From assembly GCA_947039985.1 (NCBI GenBank), contig CAMRAP010000106.1:1-6105 (forward strand): a stretch of DNA of 6,105 nt. Reading direction: 5' to 3'. A model generated the notes under the pieces. That model did no database searches and was not told where the DNA came from. It saw only the letters and a list, made by a program, of their open reading frames with translations. How positions within the stretch are numbered: the stretch's first letter is position 1; each line of letters begins with the position of its first letter. Origin of the DNA: an uncultured Odoribacter sp. (GTDB lineage: Bacteria; Bacteroidota; Bacteroidia; Bacteroidales; Marinifilaceae). The translations under genes were made by a program, and so were the position numbers. This document shows positions 1 to 6,105 of this stretch, in pieces.

Positions 1-1
1 T

Positions 2-730
2 GGTATTCAAAACAAAGATAAATTCAGCGTACTTTATGATCAGGAATATGTAGATGGTCGCGGTTTATTGAATTTTAAAATACAGGGTGCCTCTTTCACT
101 TATTCGGATAGCACCTATTATGCCATTCCTTTTGAGCAAGATGGTGAAATACTTTATTATCATGCCAATGGACATAGTTTGGAAGGTGCTTTTTTAAAGG
201 CGCCACTTGATTTTTTCCGTATATCCTCTCGATTTTCTAATAGTCGATTCCATCCTGTTTTAAAGAGATACCGTGCTCATCATGGGGTAGATTATGCTGC
301 TCCAACAGGAACACCAGTGTATGCCATTGGTAGTGGAAAAGTAATTGCTAAAGCCTATCAAGCACGTGGAGGTGGAAATTATGTAAAAATCAAACACAAT
401 AGTGTATACACTACTACTTCGATGCATTTGTCACGCTTTGCAAAAGGACTAAAAGTGGGTTCTGTTGTTAAGCAAAAACAGGTGATAGGTTATGTTGGCT
501 CTACTGGTTTATCTACTGGTCCACACTTAGATTTTAGAGTCTTTGAAAATGGCAAACCGATTAATCCACTGACTATAAAATCACAGCCAAAGAAACCTAT
601 TAGTAAGGCAAATATGGCAAGATTTACAGTGGTCAGAGATTCGATCATTCAAGAAATTAAGAATATTGGAACAATCGAATCTGTAAAGCAAGATGAGGTT
701 GTCTTGAAAATAGACTCAACAGAAGTATAA
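2..730 (+). CDS. M23-family murein endopeptidase, MepM/Csd3-like (5' end outside the window)
   Basis: Probable zinc D,D-endopeptidase that cuts peptidoglycan cross-links in the periplasm during wall growth. The frame is open to the window edge, so the TTG at 68 is not the start; the signal peptide and N-terminal domain lie upstream. Numbering residues from that TTG codon, residues 1-50 look like the Csd3/OapA-type domain preceding the catalytic domain, ending in AFLKAPLDFFRISSRF. The LytM/M23 domain spans about 51-170: H71 and D75 form the HxxxD zinc pair (HHGVDYAAPTGTPV), H120 lies in the MHLSRF motif, and H153-L-D155 occupies the usual HxH position. The third zinc ligand is therefore Asp instead of His, which I believe recurs in Bacteroidetes homologues but did not check. 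A basic tail of about 50 residues follows. The family call is firm; the exact substrate bond is inferred. It is convergent with the DUF58 gene, with a 12-bp gap. Confidence 0.9.
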   Translation, partial: GIQNKDKFSVLYDQEYVDGRGLLNFKIQGASFTYSDSTYYAIPFEQDGEILYYHANGHSLEGAFLKAPLDFFRISSRFSNSRFHPVLKRYRAHHGVDYAAPTGTPVYAIGSGKVIAKAYQARGGGNYVKIKHNSVYTTTSMHLSRFAKGLKVGSVVKQKQVIGYVGSTGLSTGPHLDFRVFENGKPINPLTIKSQPKKPISKANMARFTVVRDSIIQEIKNIGTIESVKQDEVVLKIDSTEV

Positions 731-744
731 GACTAGGATAGTCT
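730..744. terminator. Small inverted repeat between convergent genes
   Basis: AGACTA/TAGTCT forms a 6-bp stem around a GGA loop. It overlaps the last base of the M23 stop codon and the stop codon of the opposing DUF58 gene. It could slow both converging polymerases, but the stem is short and neither side has a good T-run (the plus side has only TTTT about 9 bases on). Weak bidirectional terminator candidate. Confidence 0.25.
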
Positions 745-1663
745 AGTATAGTTTTGAGCGTTTCATAAGATAGGGTAACAACACTTCTTTGAAGCCTTCA
801 TTGATGTCAGCTTCAACAAAATCTATTTGAAATTGATTACAACGTAGTTTCAGTTGTTGATAGAATTCAGCCATTTTTTGCTTATAAGTTTCTCTAATCT
901 CATTGGGTGAAAATTTAATTTCTCGTCCACTCTCCATGTCAACAAAGATATGGGGGCGATTAGAAAATTCAAAGTTCTCTTCCATTGCCTTGTCTTTTAC
1001 GTGGAAAAGTATGACCTCATGCTTGTTATAACGTAGATGCTGTAAGGCTGCAAATAGCTCATCAGTATTGCTATTAGAGAACATATCTGTAAAGAGAATA
1101 ACCAAAGAACGTTTGTGAATCGAGTCTGCCAATTGGTGCAGAACTTCTGCTGTAGATGTAGATTTGTTTAAGGGAATAGCTCCATCTTTTAGCAAGCTTT
1201 GCAAGTGAGAGTAGATCATTTGCATATGGGTGCTGTTCAACTTTACATCAGTAAGTACCTCTATCTTTTCGCCAAACAAACATAATCCTGATGCATCACG
1301 TTGTTTTCGTAGCATATGCACAAGTGCCGCAGCGCAATACACAGAAAAATGGAGTTTAGACATTTTATTCGGCTGGTAAGGGAACAGCATAGAAGATGAG
1401 GTGTCCATCACAATGTAAGAACGTAGATTTGTTTCTTCCTCAAACTGTTTCACAAAGAGTTTCTCTGTTCGAGCATACAATTTCCAATCAACATGCTTAG
1501 TTGATTCTCCTGTATTATATACTCTATGCTCGGCAAATTCGACAGAAAATCCATGATAGGGGCTACGATGTAAGCCTGTTATAAAGCCTGCAACAATTTG
1601 CGAAGCAATAAACTCAAGATTATCAAACTGTCCGAATTGTACTATATCTTCAAGGCTACGCAT
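743..1663 (-). CDS. DUF58 domain protein with VWA-like fold
   Basis: Soluble 306-residue protein of the DUF58 family, which usually works alongside MoxR-type AAA+ ATPases; its biochemical role is not established. The DUF58 signature runs from about residue 33: HRSPYHGFSVEFAEHR, then GESTKHVDWKLYART (52-66) and VKQFEEETNLR (71-81). The VWA-like core follows with a MIDAS-type D87-x-S89-x-S91 (MDTSSSM) and a later FTD with D193, so metal binding is plausible. There is no signal peptide or membrane helix, so it belongs to the short cytosolic class and not the membrane-anchored form. The ATG at 1663 gives the expected N-terminus; no Shine-Dalgarno is visible. It lies 98 bp downstream of trxA on the same strand but behind a strong terminator, so it is probably transcribed separately or by read-through. 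No moxR or bat genes are in the window. It resembles BatA-operon DUF58 proteins in sequence style. Confidence 0.88.
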   Translation of the reverse strand: MRSLEDIVQFGQFDNLEFIASQIVAGFITGLHRSPYHGFSVEFAEHRVYNTGESTKHVDWKLYARTEKLFVKQFEEETNLRSYIVMDTSSSMLFPYQPNKMSKLHFSVYCAAALVHMLRKQRDASGLCLFGEKIEVLTDVKLNSTHMQMIYSHLQSLLKDGAIPLNKSTSTAEVLHQLADSIHKRSLVILFTDMFSNSNTDELFAALQHLRYNKHEVILFHVKDKAMEENFEFSNRPHIFVDMESGREIKFSPNEIRETYKQKMAEFYQQLKLRCNQFQIDFVEADINEGFKEVLLPYLMKRSKLY

Positions 1664-1712
1664 GGCTGTATTCTAATATAAAATTAAACGTTCTAGAAAT
1701 GAACTGTTCTTT

Positions 1713-1754
1713 AAAAAAAATTGAGAATCAAAATGAATTTTAATTCTCAATTTT
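1713..1754 (-). terminator. Strong intrinsic terminator of trxA
   Basis: Arms 1717-1728 and 1743-1754 (AAAATTGAGAAT / ATTCTCAATTTT) pair perfectly over 12 bp. After one mismatch, 4 more A-T pairs (1730-1733 with 1738-1741) close a TGAA loop. Read on the minus strand, an 8-base U-run (complement of 1713-1720) follows the GAGAA core stem, starting inside the outer A-T part. The hairpin begins 7 bp after the trxA stop codon. On the plus strand only four Ts follow and no plus gene ends here, so the minus direction is the functional one. Confidence 0.8.
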
Positions 1755-1761
1755 AAGCGTT

Positions 1762-2079
1762 TTAAATCAATTTATTGATTTTTTCTACCAGCGAGTTTTT
1801 AGGTACTGCGCCAACTTGTTTGTCTACAACAACTCCACCTTTAAAAAATAAAATCGTTGGGATGTTACGGATTCCAAATTTAGCTGCTGTGCCTTGGCTA
1901 CTGTCTACATCTACTTTCACGACAGTAAGTTTTCCTTCAAATTCTGTTGAAAGTTCTTCAACAATTGGGAGCATCATTTTACATGGTCCACACCATTCTG
2001 CCCAAAAATCAACTAATACGGGTAGTTCTGAATTCAATACAATCTCTTCAAAATCAGAATCATTAACTGCTATTGCCAT
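1762..2079 (-). CDS. trxA: Thioredoxin
   Basis: Cytosolic thiol-disulfide reductase that passes electrons from thioredoxin reductase to targets such as ribonucleotide reductase and peroxidases. At 105 residues it has the normal length of a single-domain thioredoxin. The active site W29-C30-G31-P32-C33 sits in DFWAEWCGPCKMM, with the buried Asp at D24 and the cis-proline at P74 (RNIPTILFFKGG). There is no signal peptide or lipobox, which argues against the periplasmic TlpA/ResA-type thioredoxins common in Bacteroidetes. The ATG at 2079 is preceded by an A-rich stretch ending AAAAG, without a clear Shine-Dalgarno. It lies 122 bp after leuS and ends at its own hairpin terminator, so it is likely monocistronic or joined to leuS only by read-through. 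Nothing in the sequence is unusual. Confidence 0.97.
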   Translation of the reverse strand: MAIAVNDSDFEEIVLNSELPVLVDFWAEWCGPCKMMLPIVEELSTEFEGKLTVVKVDVDSSQGTAAKFGIRNIPTILFFKGGVVVDKQVGAVPKNSLVEKINKLI

Positions 2080-2119
2080 CTTTTATATCTTTTAAATTTA
2101 TACTTAAAACTTTACACCG

Positions 2120-2127
2120 CTAATGTA
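2120..2127 (-). promoter_or_regulatory. Possible -7 element for trxA
   Basis: On the minus strand this reads TACATTAG, one base off the Bacteroidetes -7 consensus TAnnTTTG, and would give a leader of about 35 nt before the trxA ATG. No TTTG -33 box is found at the right distance upstream, so support is partial. Confidence 0.3.
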
Positions 2128-2185
2128 CAATAATTTTGTGGGATAGGGGTACTTTGATTTCTTAATTTTCGTTTTGAAAATGTAT

Positions 2186-2214
2186 AAAATTCGTAGTACA
2201 TTTAAACCACTACG
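2186..2214 (-). terminator. Candidate leuS terminator spanning the stop codon
   Basis: CGTAGT (2192-2197) and ACTACG (2209-2214) form a 6-bp stem. The leuS TAA (2202-2204) lies in the 11-nt loop. On the minus strand the stem is followed by AATTTTA, a short U-run. The stem starts inside the last codons of leuS. This is a modest structure that may end only part of the transcripts. Confidence 0.35.
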
Positions 2215-4970
2215 TTCACAATCTTCTTAGGAACAATAATCATTTTACGGATATCTTTACCATCTAGCCATCTTTCCATATCTGGTGATGCTTTTACCGC
2301 CTTTTCAATCTCTGCATTTGTAGCAGTTAATGGCATAGACAACTTAAAACGAACTTTTCCATTAAAAGAGATTGGATACTCAAAGTTGTCCTCCACTAAA
2401 TACTTTTCCTCCCATTGTGGGAAACTTGCCATCGTTACGCTAGTTTTGTGCCCTAATAAGCTCCATATCTCCTCTGCAATGTGTGGAGCATAAGATGCCA
2501 GTGCAATAACGATAGGCTCTAAAATAGCTCGTTTATTGCATTTTAAGGTACTAAGCTCGTTTGTACAAATCATAAATGCTGGAATAGAAGTATTAAAAGA
2601 GAAATTTTCAATATCATACTCTATCTTTTTCACTGTTTTATGCAATACTTTCAACTCCTCTTTCGTTGGTTCATCATCGCTAACAGAGAATGTTTCGCCA
2701 TTCATAAACAGACGCCAAAATTTACGTAAGAACTTACAAACTCCTTCAATTCCTTGCGTATCCCAAGGTTTGTGAGCTTCTAAAGGACCGAGGAACATTT
2801 CATACAAACGCAGTGTATCTGCGCCATATTGTTCGATGATATTGTCTGGATTAACCACATTGAACATTGATTTCGACATCTTTTCAACGGCCCATCCACA
2901 GGTATATTTTCCATCCTCAAGGATAAATTCAGCATTTGCATATTCAGGCATCCAAGTGCGGAAAGCCTCCGTGTCTAAGACATCATTGTGAACAATGTTT
3001 ACATCTACGTGAATTTCTGTTGTTTCGTGTTGATCTTTCAAGCCAAGAGAAACATAGGTATTGCTACCCACAATACGATAAACAAAGTTCGAACGACCTT
3101 GTATCATACCTTGGTTGATTAGTTTTTTAAAAGGCTCTTCTTGACAAACAATACCTAAGTCGTATAAGAACATATTCCAAAAACGAGAATAAATCAAGTG
3201 ACCAGTGGCATGTTCTGCTCCTCCTAAATAGAGATCTACATTTTCCCAATAGTCATTTGCCTCTTTGCTGACTAATTCATTTTCGTTGTGTGGGTCCATA
3301 TAACGAAGATAGTAAGCTGACGAACCAGCGAATCCAGGCATGGTGTTAAATTCCAAGGAAAATCCATCCTCTGTTTGCCAGTTTTTAGCTCGTCCTAAAG
3401 GTGGCTCACCCGTTTCAGTAGGTAGATATTTATCAATTTCAGGCAATTCAAGTGGTAGTTTTGACTCGTCTAGCATATAAGGCAGTTCATCCTTGTAATA
3501 CACTGGAAACGGCTCACCCCAATAGCGTTGGCGACTGAAAATAGCATCACGTAGGCGGTAATTGATTTTACTACTACCGATACCTCGTTTGTCAACCTCT
3601 TCTGCAATAAATTGGATGGCTTCTTTAACACTCATGTCGTTAATGATACCACTATTGATCATTTTACCATCTTTGGCATCGTACGAACTTTCACTTAAAT
3701 CAATCGCTTGTCCGTTGTCAATCACAGGGATAATCGGTAGTTCAAATTTACGAGCAAAAGCATAGTCGCGACTATCGTGTGCAGGAACAGCCATAATAGC
3801 TCCCGTTCCATAACCTGAAAGTACATATTCGCTAATCCATACAGGAATCGCTTCGTTTGTAAATGGATTGATTGCGTATGAACCAGAGAAAACACCAGTC
3901 ACCACTTTGACTTCACTTTGACGTTCACGTTCTGTACGCTTGGCAACGTATTCAAGGTATGTTGCAATTTCTTTTTCTTGTTCGGGAGTGCTCAGTTGTT
4001 TTGTGTATTCACTTTCTGGAGCAAGTACCATAAAACTAACACCGTGGATCGTGTCTGGACGAGTAGTAAAAACTGTCAACTGTACGTCAGAATCTTTCAC
4101 ATCAAAAGTGATGTCTGCACCTTGCGAACGACCAATCCAGTTGCGCTGAATGTCTTTCAATGAGTCTGACCACTCTAAGTTATCAAATCCATCCAATAAG
4201 CGTTGTGCGTAAGCAGAAACTCTTAGCGACCATTGACGCATATTTTTTTGCTCCACAGGGCAACCTCCTCGCACAGAAAGACCATCTTTGACCTCGTCAT
4301 TGGCTAATACCGTTCCTAATTTGGGACACCAATTCACCATTGTGTCAGCAAGATAAGCAATACGGTAGTTTAACAAGATACTTTGCTGTTCCTTTTCGCT
4401 CATGGCTTTCCACTCCTCAGCAGTAAAAACTTCCGCTTCCGAACAACTGGCATTTATATGTTGGTTTCCCTCTTTTTCAAAGGTAGCCACCAATTGACTG
4501 ATCGGCTCTGCTTTTTGAACATCCTTATTAAACCAATGGTTAAACATTTGGATAAAAGCCCACTGTGTCCATTTGTAATATTTAGGATCGCAAGTGCGAA
4601 CCTCTCTATGCCAATCGAAAGAAAATCCAATTTTATCCAATTGCTCTCGATAGCGAGCTATATTTTTTTCAGTTGTAATAGCAGGATGCTGACCCGTTTG
4701 TATGGCATATTGCTCAGCAGGTAAACCGTAAGCATCATATCCCATTGGGTGTAGCACATTAAAACCTTTCAAGCGCTTATATCTAGAATAAATGTCTGAA
4801 GCAATGTAGCCTAGTGGATGACCAACATGCAGTCCTGCACCCGAAGGATAAGGAAACATATCCAAAACATAGAATTTCGGCTTTGACGTATCAACGCTTA
4901 CTTTATAAGTTTGTTGTTCTCTCCAATTGTCTTGCCACTTTTGCTCAATGTCTTTAAAATTATATTCCAT
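2202..4970 (-). CDS. leuS: Leucyl-tRNA synthetase
   Basis: Class Ia cytosolic synthetase that charges tRNA-Leu with leucine and edits misactivated amino acids. It has 922 residues and is complete. The Rossmann-fold HIGH-type motif is HVGH at 48-51 (PYPSGAGLHVGHPLGY), and KMSKS is at 697-701. The CP1 editing domain carries the threonine-rich TTRPDT at 302-307 and GYGTGAIMAVPAHDSRD at 386-402, where D399 is the expected amino-acid-recognition Asp, so editing should be intact. The GGAEHATGHLIYSRFW block is at 583-598. An extra segment at about 151-205, absent from the E. coli enzyme, is shared with Bacteroides LeuRS as I recall it. The zinc-type CP knot around 215-238 keeps only C215 and C237 and lacks CxxC, so zinc there is probably not bound. 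The C-terminus ends PKKIVNVVV, typical of Bacteroidales. The start at 4970 fits the conserved MEYNFKDIEQKWQ opening. Confidence 0.98.
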   Translation of the reverse strand: MEYNFKDIEQKWQDNWREQQTYKVSVDTSKPKFYVLDMFPYPSGAGLHVGHPLGYIASDIYSRYKRLKGFNVLHPMGYDAYGLPAEQYAIQTGQHPAITTEKNIARYREQLDKIGFSFDWHREVRTCDPKYYKWTQWAFIQMFNHWFNKDVQKAEPISQLVATFEKEGNQHINASCSEAEVFTAEEWKAMSEKEQQSILLNYRIAYLADTMVNWCPKLGTVLANDEVKDGLSVRGGCPVEQKNMRQWSLRVSAYAQRLLDGFDNLEWSDSLKDIQRNWIGRSQGADITFDVKDSDVQLTVFTTRPDTIHGVSFMVLAPESEYTKQLSTPEQEKEIATYLEYVAKRTERERQSEVKVVTGVFSGSYAINPFTNEAIPVWISEYVLSGYGTGAIMAVPAHDSRDYAFARKFELPIIPVIDNGQAIDLSESSYDAKDGKMINSGIINDMSVKEAIQFIAEEVDKRGIGSSKINYRLRDAIFSRQRYWGEPFPVYYKDELPYMLDESKLPLELPEIDKYLPTETGEPPLGRAKNWQTEDGFSLEFNTMPGFAGSSAYYLRYMDPHNENELVSKEANDYWENVDLYLGGAEHATGHLIYSRFWNMFLYDLGIVCQEEPFKKLINQGMIQGRSNFVYRIVGSNTYVSLGLKDQHETTEIHVDVNIVHNDVLDTEAFRTWMPEYANAEFILEDGKYTCGWAVEKMSKSMFNVVNPDNIIEQYGADTLRLYEMFLGPLEAHKPWDTQGIEGVCKFLRKFWRLFMNGETFSVSDDEPTKEELKVLHKTVKKIEYDIENFSFNTSIPAFMICTNELSTLKCNKRAILEPIVIALASYAPHIAEEIWSLLGHKTSVTMASFPQWEEKYLVEDNFEYPISFNGKVRFKLSMPLTATNAEIEKAVKASPDMERWLDGKDIRKMIIVPKKIVNVVV

Positions 4971-4988
4971 GTTGAATGATTTTATGTA

Positions 4989-4997
4989 CTAATTCAT
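4989..4997 (-). other. Two-codon upstream ORF (Met-Asn-stop) in the leuS leader
   Basis: On the minus strand ATG AAT TAG lies 27 nt before the leuS ATG and in the same frame. Both ATGs are embedded in a repeated TCAACATG (4968-4975 and 4995-5002). Given the promoter at 5007-5036, this ATG would sit only a few nucleotides from the predicted transcript start. It could be a chance ATG or a minimal uORF that lowers leuS translation. Confidence 0.3.
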
Positions 4998-5006
4998 GTT
5001 GAGGCA

Positions 5007-5036
5007 CAAAGATAACACTAAAACCCAAAAAACAAA
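5007..5036 (-). promoter_or_regulatory. Bacteroidetes-type housekeeping promoter of leuS
   Basis: On the minus strand, TTTG (complement of 5033-5036) is followed after 18 nt by TATCTTTG (complement of 5007-5014), an exact match to the -33 TTTG / -7 TAnnTTTG consensus of the Bacteroidetes primary sigma factor. Transcription would start near 5000-5002, giving a leader of about 30 nt with no Shine-Dalgarno. The leader is too short for a T-box or attenuator. Confidence 0.75.
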
Positions 5037-5040
5037 AGTG

Positions 5041-5120
5041 TGTCTGGTTCGAGATGTGGAGCTGCATGGGCATATAGCCTCCTACTTGCAAGAGTGGTGG
5101 CATAAGGAGCGACCGTTCAC
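5041..5120. other. GC-rich non-coding segment of unknown origin
   Basis: This lies upstream of the leuS promoter in the 271-bp gap (4971-5241) before the beta-barrel gene. By hand count 43 of 80 bases are G or C (about 54%), clearly above the AT-rich flanks. No gene, tRNA or known RNA is recognised. A plus-strand reading frame (4996-5235) crosses it and includes SYLQEWWHKERPF, loosely like the region before the nucleotide-binding loop of acyl-CoA ligases such as MenE. However, that frame has no homologous body and runs antisense through the leuS promoter. It may be a decayed gene fragment or a structured RNA. Confidence 0.3.
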
Positions 5121-5125
5121 CTTAG

Positions 5126-5155
5126 AAAAAAATTGTTCAAACTTTTTTAAGTTTG
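5126..5155 (-). terminator. Candidate terminator of the beta-barrel gene
   Basis: CAAACTT (5138-5144) and AAGTTTG (5149-5155) form a 7-bp stem with a 4-base loop. On the minus strand AACAA and then seven Ts (complement of 5126-5132) follow. The 5-nt spacer makes it less than ideal. It lies about 90 bp after the stop of the beta-barrel gene and shares three bases with the adjacent 18-bp hairpin, so the two could fold alternatively. Confidence 0.45.
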
Positions 5156-5197
5156 TTGTCGAAGGCAAAGAAAGAGCAGCTTTGCCTTCGATAACAA
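5153..5197. repeat. 18-bp inverted repeat (long hairpin)
   Basis: Arms 5153-5170 and 5180-5197 pair over 18 positions around a 9-base loop (5171-5179). The core GTCGAAGGCAAAG/CTTTGCCTTCGAT is GC-richer than its surroundings. The single imperfect position, G5158 opposite T5192, is a G-U wobble in plus-strand RNA but a C-A mismatch in minus-strand RNA. It could be part of the beta-barrel gene's 3' end, a small RNA, or a palindromic repeat of REP type; its copy number elsewhere is unknown. Confidence 0.7.
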
Positions 5198-5241
5198 TTA
5201 TGCCCGCAAAGCACTCTAGCTTTGTTTCTAAATGAATTTGT

Positions 5242-6099
5242 TTAGAAAGTGATTCCTAGCCCCATGGCATATAGACGTAAGTCAGGGACATTATCGGCAC
5301 AAAAGAGATTGGTTAAAGAGTAGCTTCCCCAGGCACAGAATGCTCCAAAACCTACTCTAACAGTGGCGTCTGCTTTTATGGGTAGTAAATCAAAATTATC
5401 TGTATTGTTTTTATTTTGTTTACTTCCACTTTTGTCGTCATAGACCACTTTGGTTCTTGAAAAGACACGAACGCCTCCTATGAAACCACCTGATATATAT
5501 ATGCGCTCTGATCGCCTATATCGAGCAGGAAATTGAACTTCCATTAATAAAGGGACTGTAACATATATAATTTTCAACGTACTTCTTTTTATATTGGAGA
5601 CGCCTTCGTATTCTGTCGTAGGTTTTATCGTAGCTATACCATCTTCAGTCTTTATGATCGAAACATCATCATTGTTAAACATCAGATTTTGATATTCAAG
5701 ACCTAATCCTGTGACTAGCCCGAAATTCTTCCGAGCAGATAAATTAATGTTGTTTCTATACACATAGGCTTGCACTGTAAATGAACTTGAGAAGTCCAAT
5801 TTTAAGTCACTATGTGATTCTGGGAGGTCAGCAAAATTTATAAATCCATAATAAGCTCCTGTTAAATGGCCTTCAAATCTGGAATAAAACTGATTCGATT
5901 TGGGCTTGTTACCAGTGGGATGTTTATAATCTTTGCTTCTAATGAAAAAAAGATTTTTATCATCCTCAGTTTCTTCATTGTTTTTGTCATCAGAAATAAT
6001 TGTAAACTCTGTTTGCTTTTGAATAGAATCCTGCTTTTCTTGTGCATAGGATAATATGCCTGTCAAGAGACAGAGCGAGAATAAGAGAAATTGTTTCAT
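5242..6099 (-). CDS. Outer-membrane beta-barrel protein (porin-like family), function unknown
   Basis: Complete 285-residue secreted protein. Residues 1-19 are a clear signal peptide (MKQF, hydrophobic LLFSLCLLTGIL, then SYA before Q20), cut by signal peptidase I; no lipobox Cys is seen. Residues 20-70 are polar and partly acidic (NNEETEDDKN), likely a periplasmic tail. From about 73 the chain alternates aromatic and polar residues in strand-like segments with Gly-rich turns (GLVTGLGLEYQNLMF, IYISGGFIGGVRVF, VRVGFGAFCAWGSYSLTNLF). It ends LYAMGLGITF with the terminal Phe expected for BAM-assisted insertion. This fits the OMP_b-brl / PorT-like families of Bacteroidetes, roughly an 8-strand barrel. 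Two cysteines, C255 and C267, lie near the C-terminus. The ATG at 6099 leaves only 6 bases before the window edge, so its promoter and any upstream partner are not visible. Confidence 0.85.
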   Translation of the reverse strand: MKQFLLFSLCLLTGILSYAQEKQDSIQKQTEFTIISDDKNNEETEDDKNLFFIRSKDYKHPTGNKPKSNQFYSRFEGHLTGAYYGFINFADLPESHSDLKLDFSSSFTVQAYVYRNNINLSARKNFGLVTGLGLEYQNLMFNNDDVSIIKTEDGIATIKPTTEYEGVSNIKRSTLKIIYVTVPLLMEVQFPARYRRSERIYISGGFIGGVRVFSRTKVVYDDKSGSKQNKNNTDNFDLLPIKADATVRVGFGAFCAWGSYSLTNLFCADNVPDLRLYAMGLGITF

Positions 6100-6105
6100 T
6101 GTAAT

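Noticed and set aside
1673..1680. TATATTAG on the minus strand as a DUF58 promoter element
   Set aside because: It would place the transcript start almost on the ATG, and no -33 box is present.
1775..2095. 106-codon reading frame antisense to trxA
   Set aside because: It is a shadow of a well-conserved thioredoxin, with a Ser/Thr-rich low-complexity product.
2131..2138. TAATTTTG on the plus strand, matching the -7 consensus
   Set aside because: No TTTG lies at the right distance upstream, and the only downstream target would be antisense to trxA; a chance match in AT-rich DNA is likely.
4971..5006. T-box or leader-peptide attenuator for leuS
   Set aside because: The leader from the predicted start is only about 30 nt, with no Leu codon run and no terminator/antiterminator pair.
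5041..5065. GGTTCGAG resembling a tRNA T-arm
   Set aside because: The flanking bases do not form the 5-bp T stem, and no acceptor, anticodon arm or D-arm can be drawn.
4996..5235. 79-codon plus-strand reading frame in the leuS upstream gap
   Set aside because: It runs antisense through the leuS leader and promoter, crosses the hairpin cluster, shows no recognisable domain and has no supporting promoter. It is kept only as a possible relic in the GC-rich part.

Overview
The window is from a low-GC member of the Bacteroidota, most likely the order Bacteroidales. Four things point there: a leucyl-tRNA synthetase with the long Bacteroidetes-type architecture and a C-terminus ending in the residues VNVVV; a clear Bacteroidetes-type promoter (TTTG, 18-nt spacer, TATCTTTG) in front of it; start codons without convincing Shine-Dalgarno sequences; and a 3'-terminal outer-membrane beta-barrel gene of a type common in that group. 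This rests on recognition by eye; no search was run.

Layout, left to right. Positions 2-730 (+) hold the 3' part of a MepM/Csd3-like M23 murein endopeptidase that runs in from outside the window. It converges, with a 12-bp gap, on a minus-strand series read right to left. That series is an outer-membrane beta-barrel protein (6099-5242), a 271-bp non-coding gap, leuS (4970-2202), trxA (2079-1762) and a cytosolic DUF58/VWA-like protein (1663-743). A strong intrinsic terminator separates trxA from the DUF58 gene. The leuS promoter is clear, and a terminator-like structure lies between the beta-barrel gene and leuS. The minus-strand genes therefore look like separately transcribed units pointing the same way rather than one operon.

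Functionally the window is mostly housekeeping: wall remodelling (M23), tRNA charging (leuS), thiol redox (trxA), a possible chaperone-like DUF58 protein, and an envelope barrel protein of unknown role. I see no mobile element, CRISPR array, tRNA, rRNA or defence system. The least explained stretch is the gap at 4971-5241. It holds an 80-bp GC-rich segment of unknown origin and a cluster of inverted repeats that includes an 18-bp stem. I found no convincing new multi-gene system.
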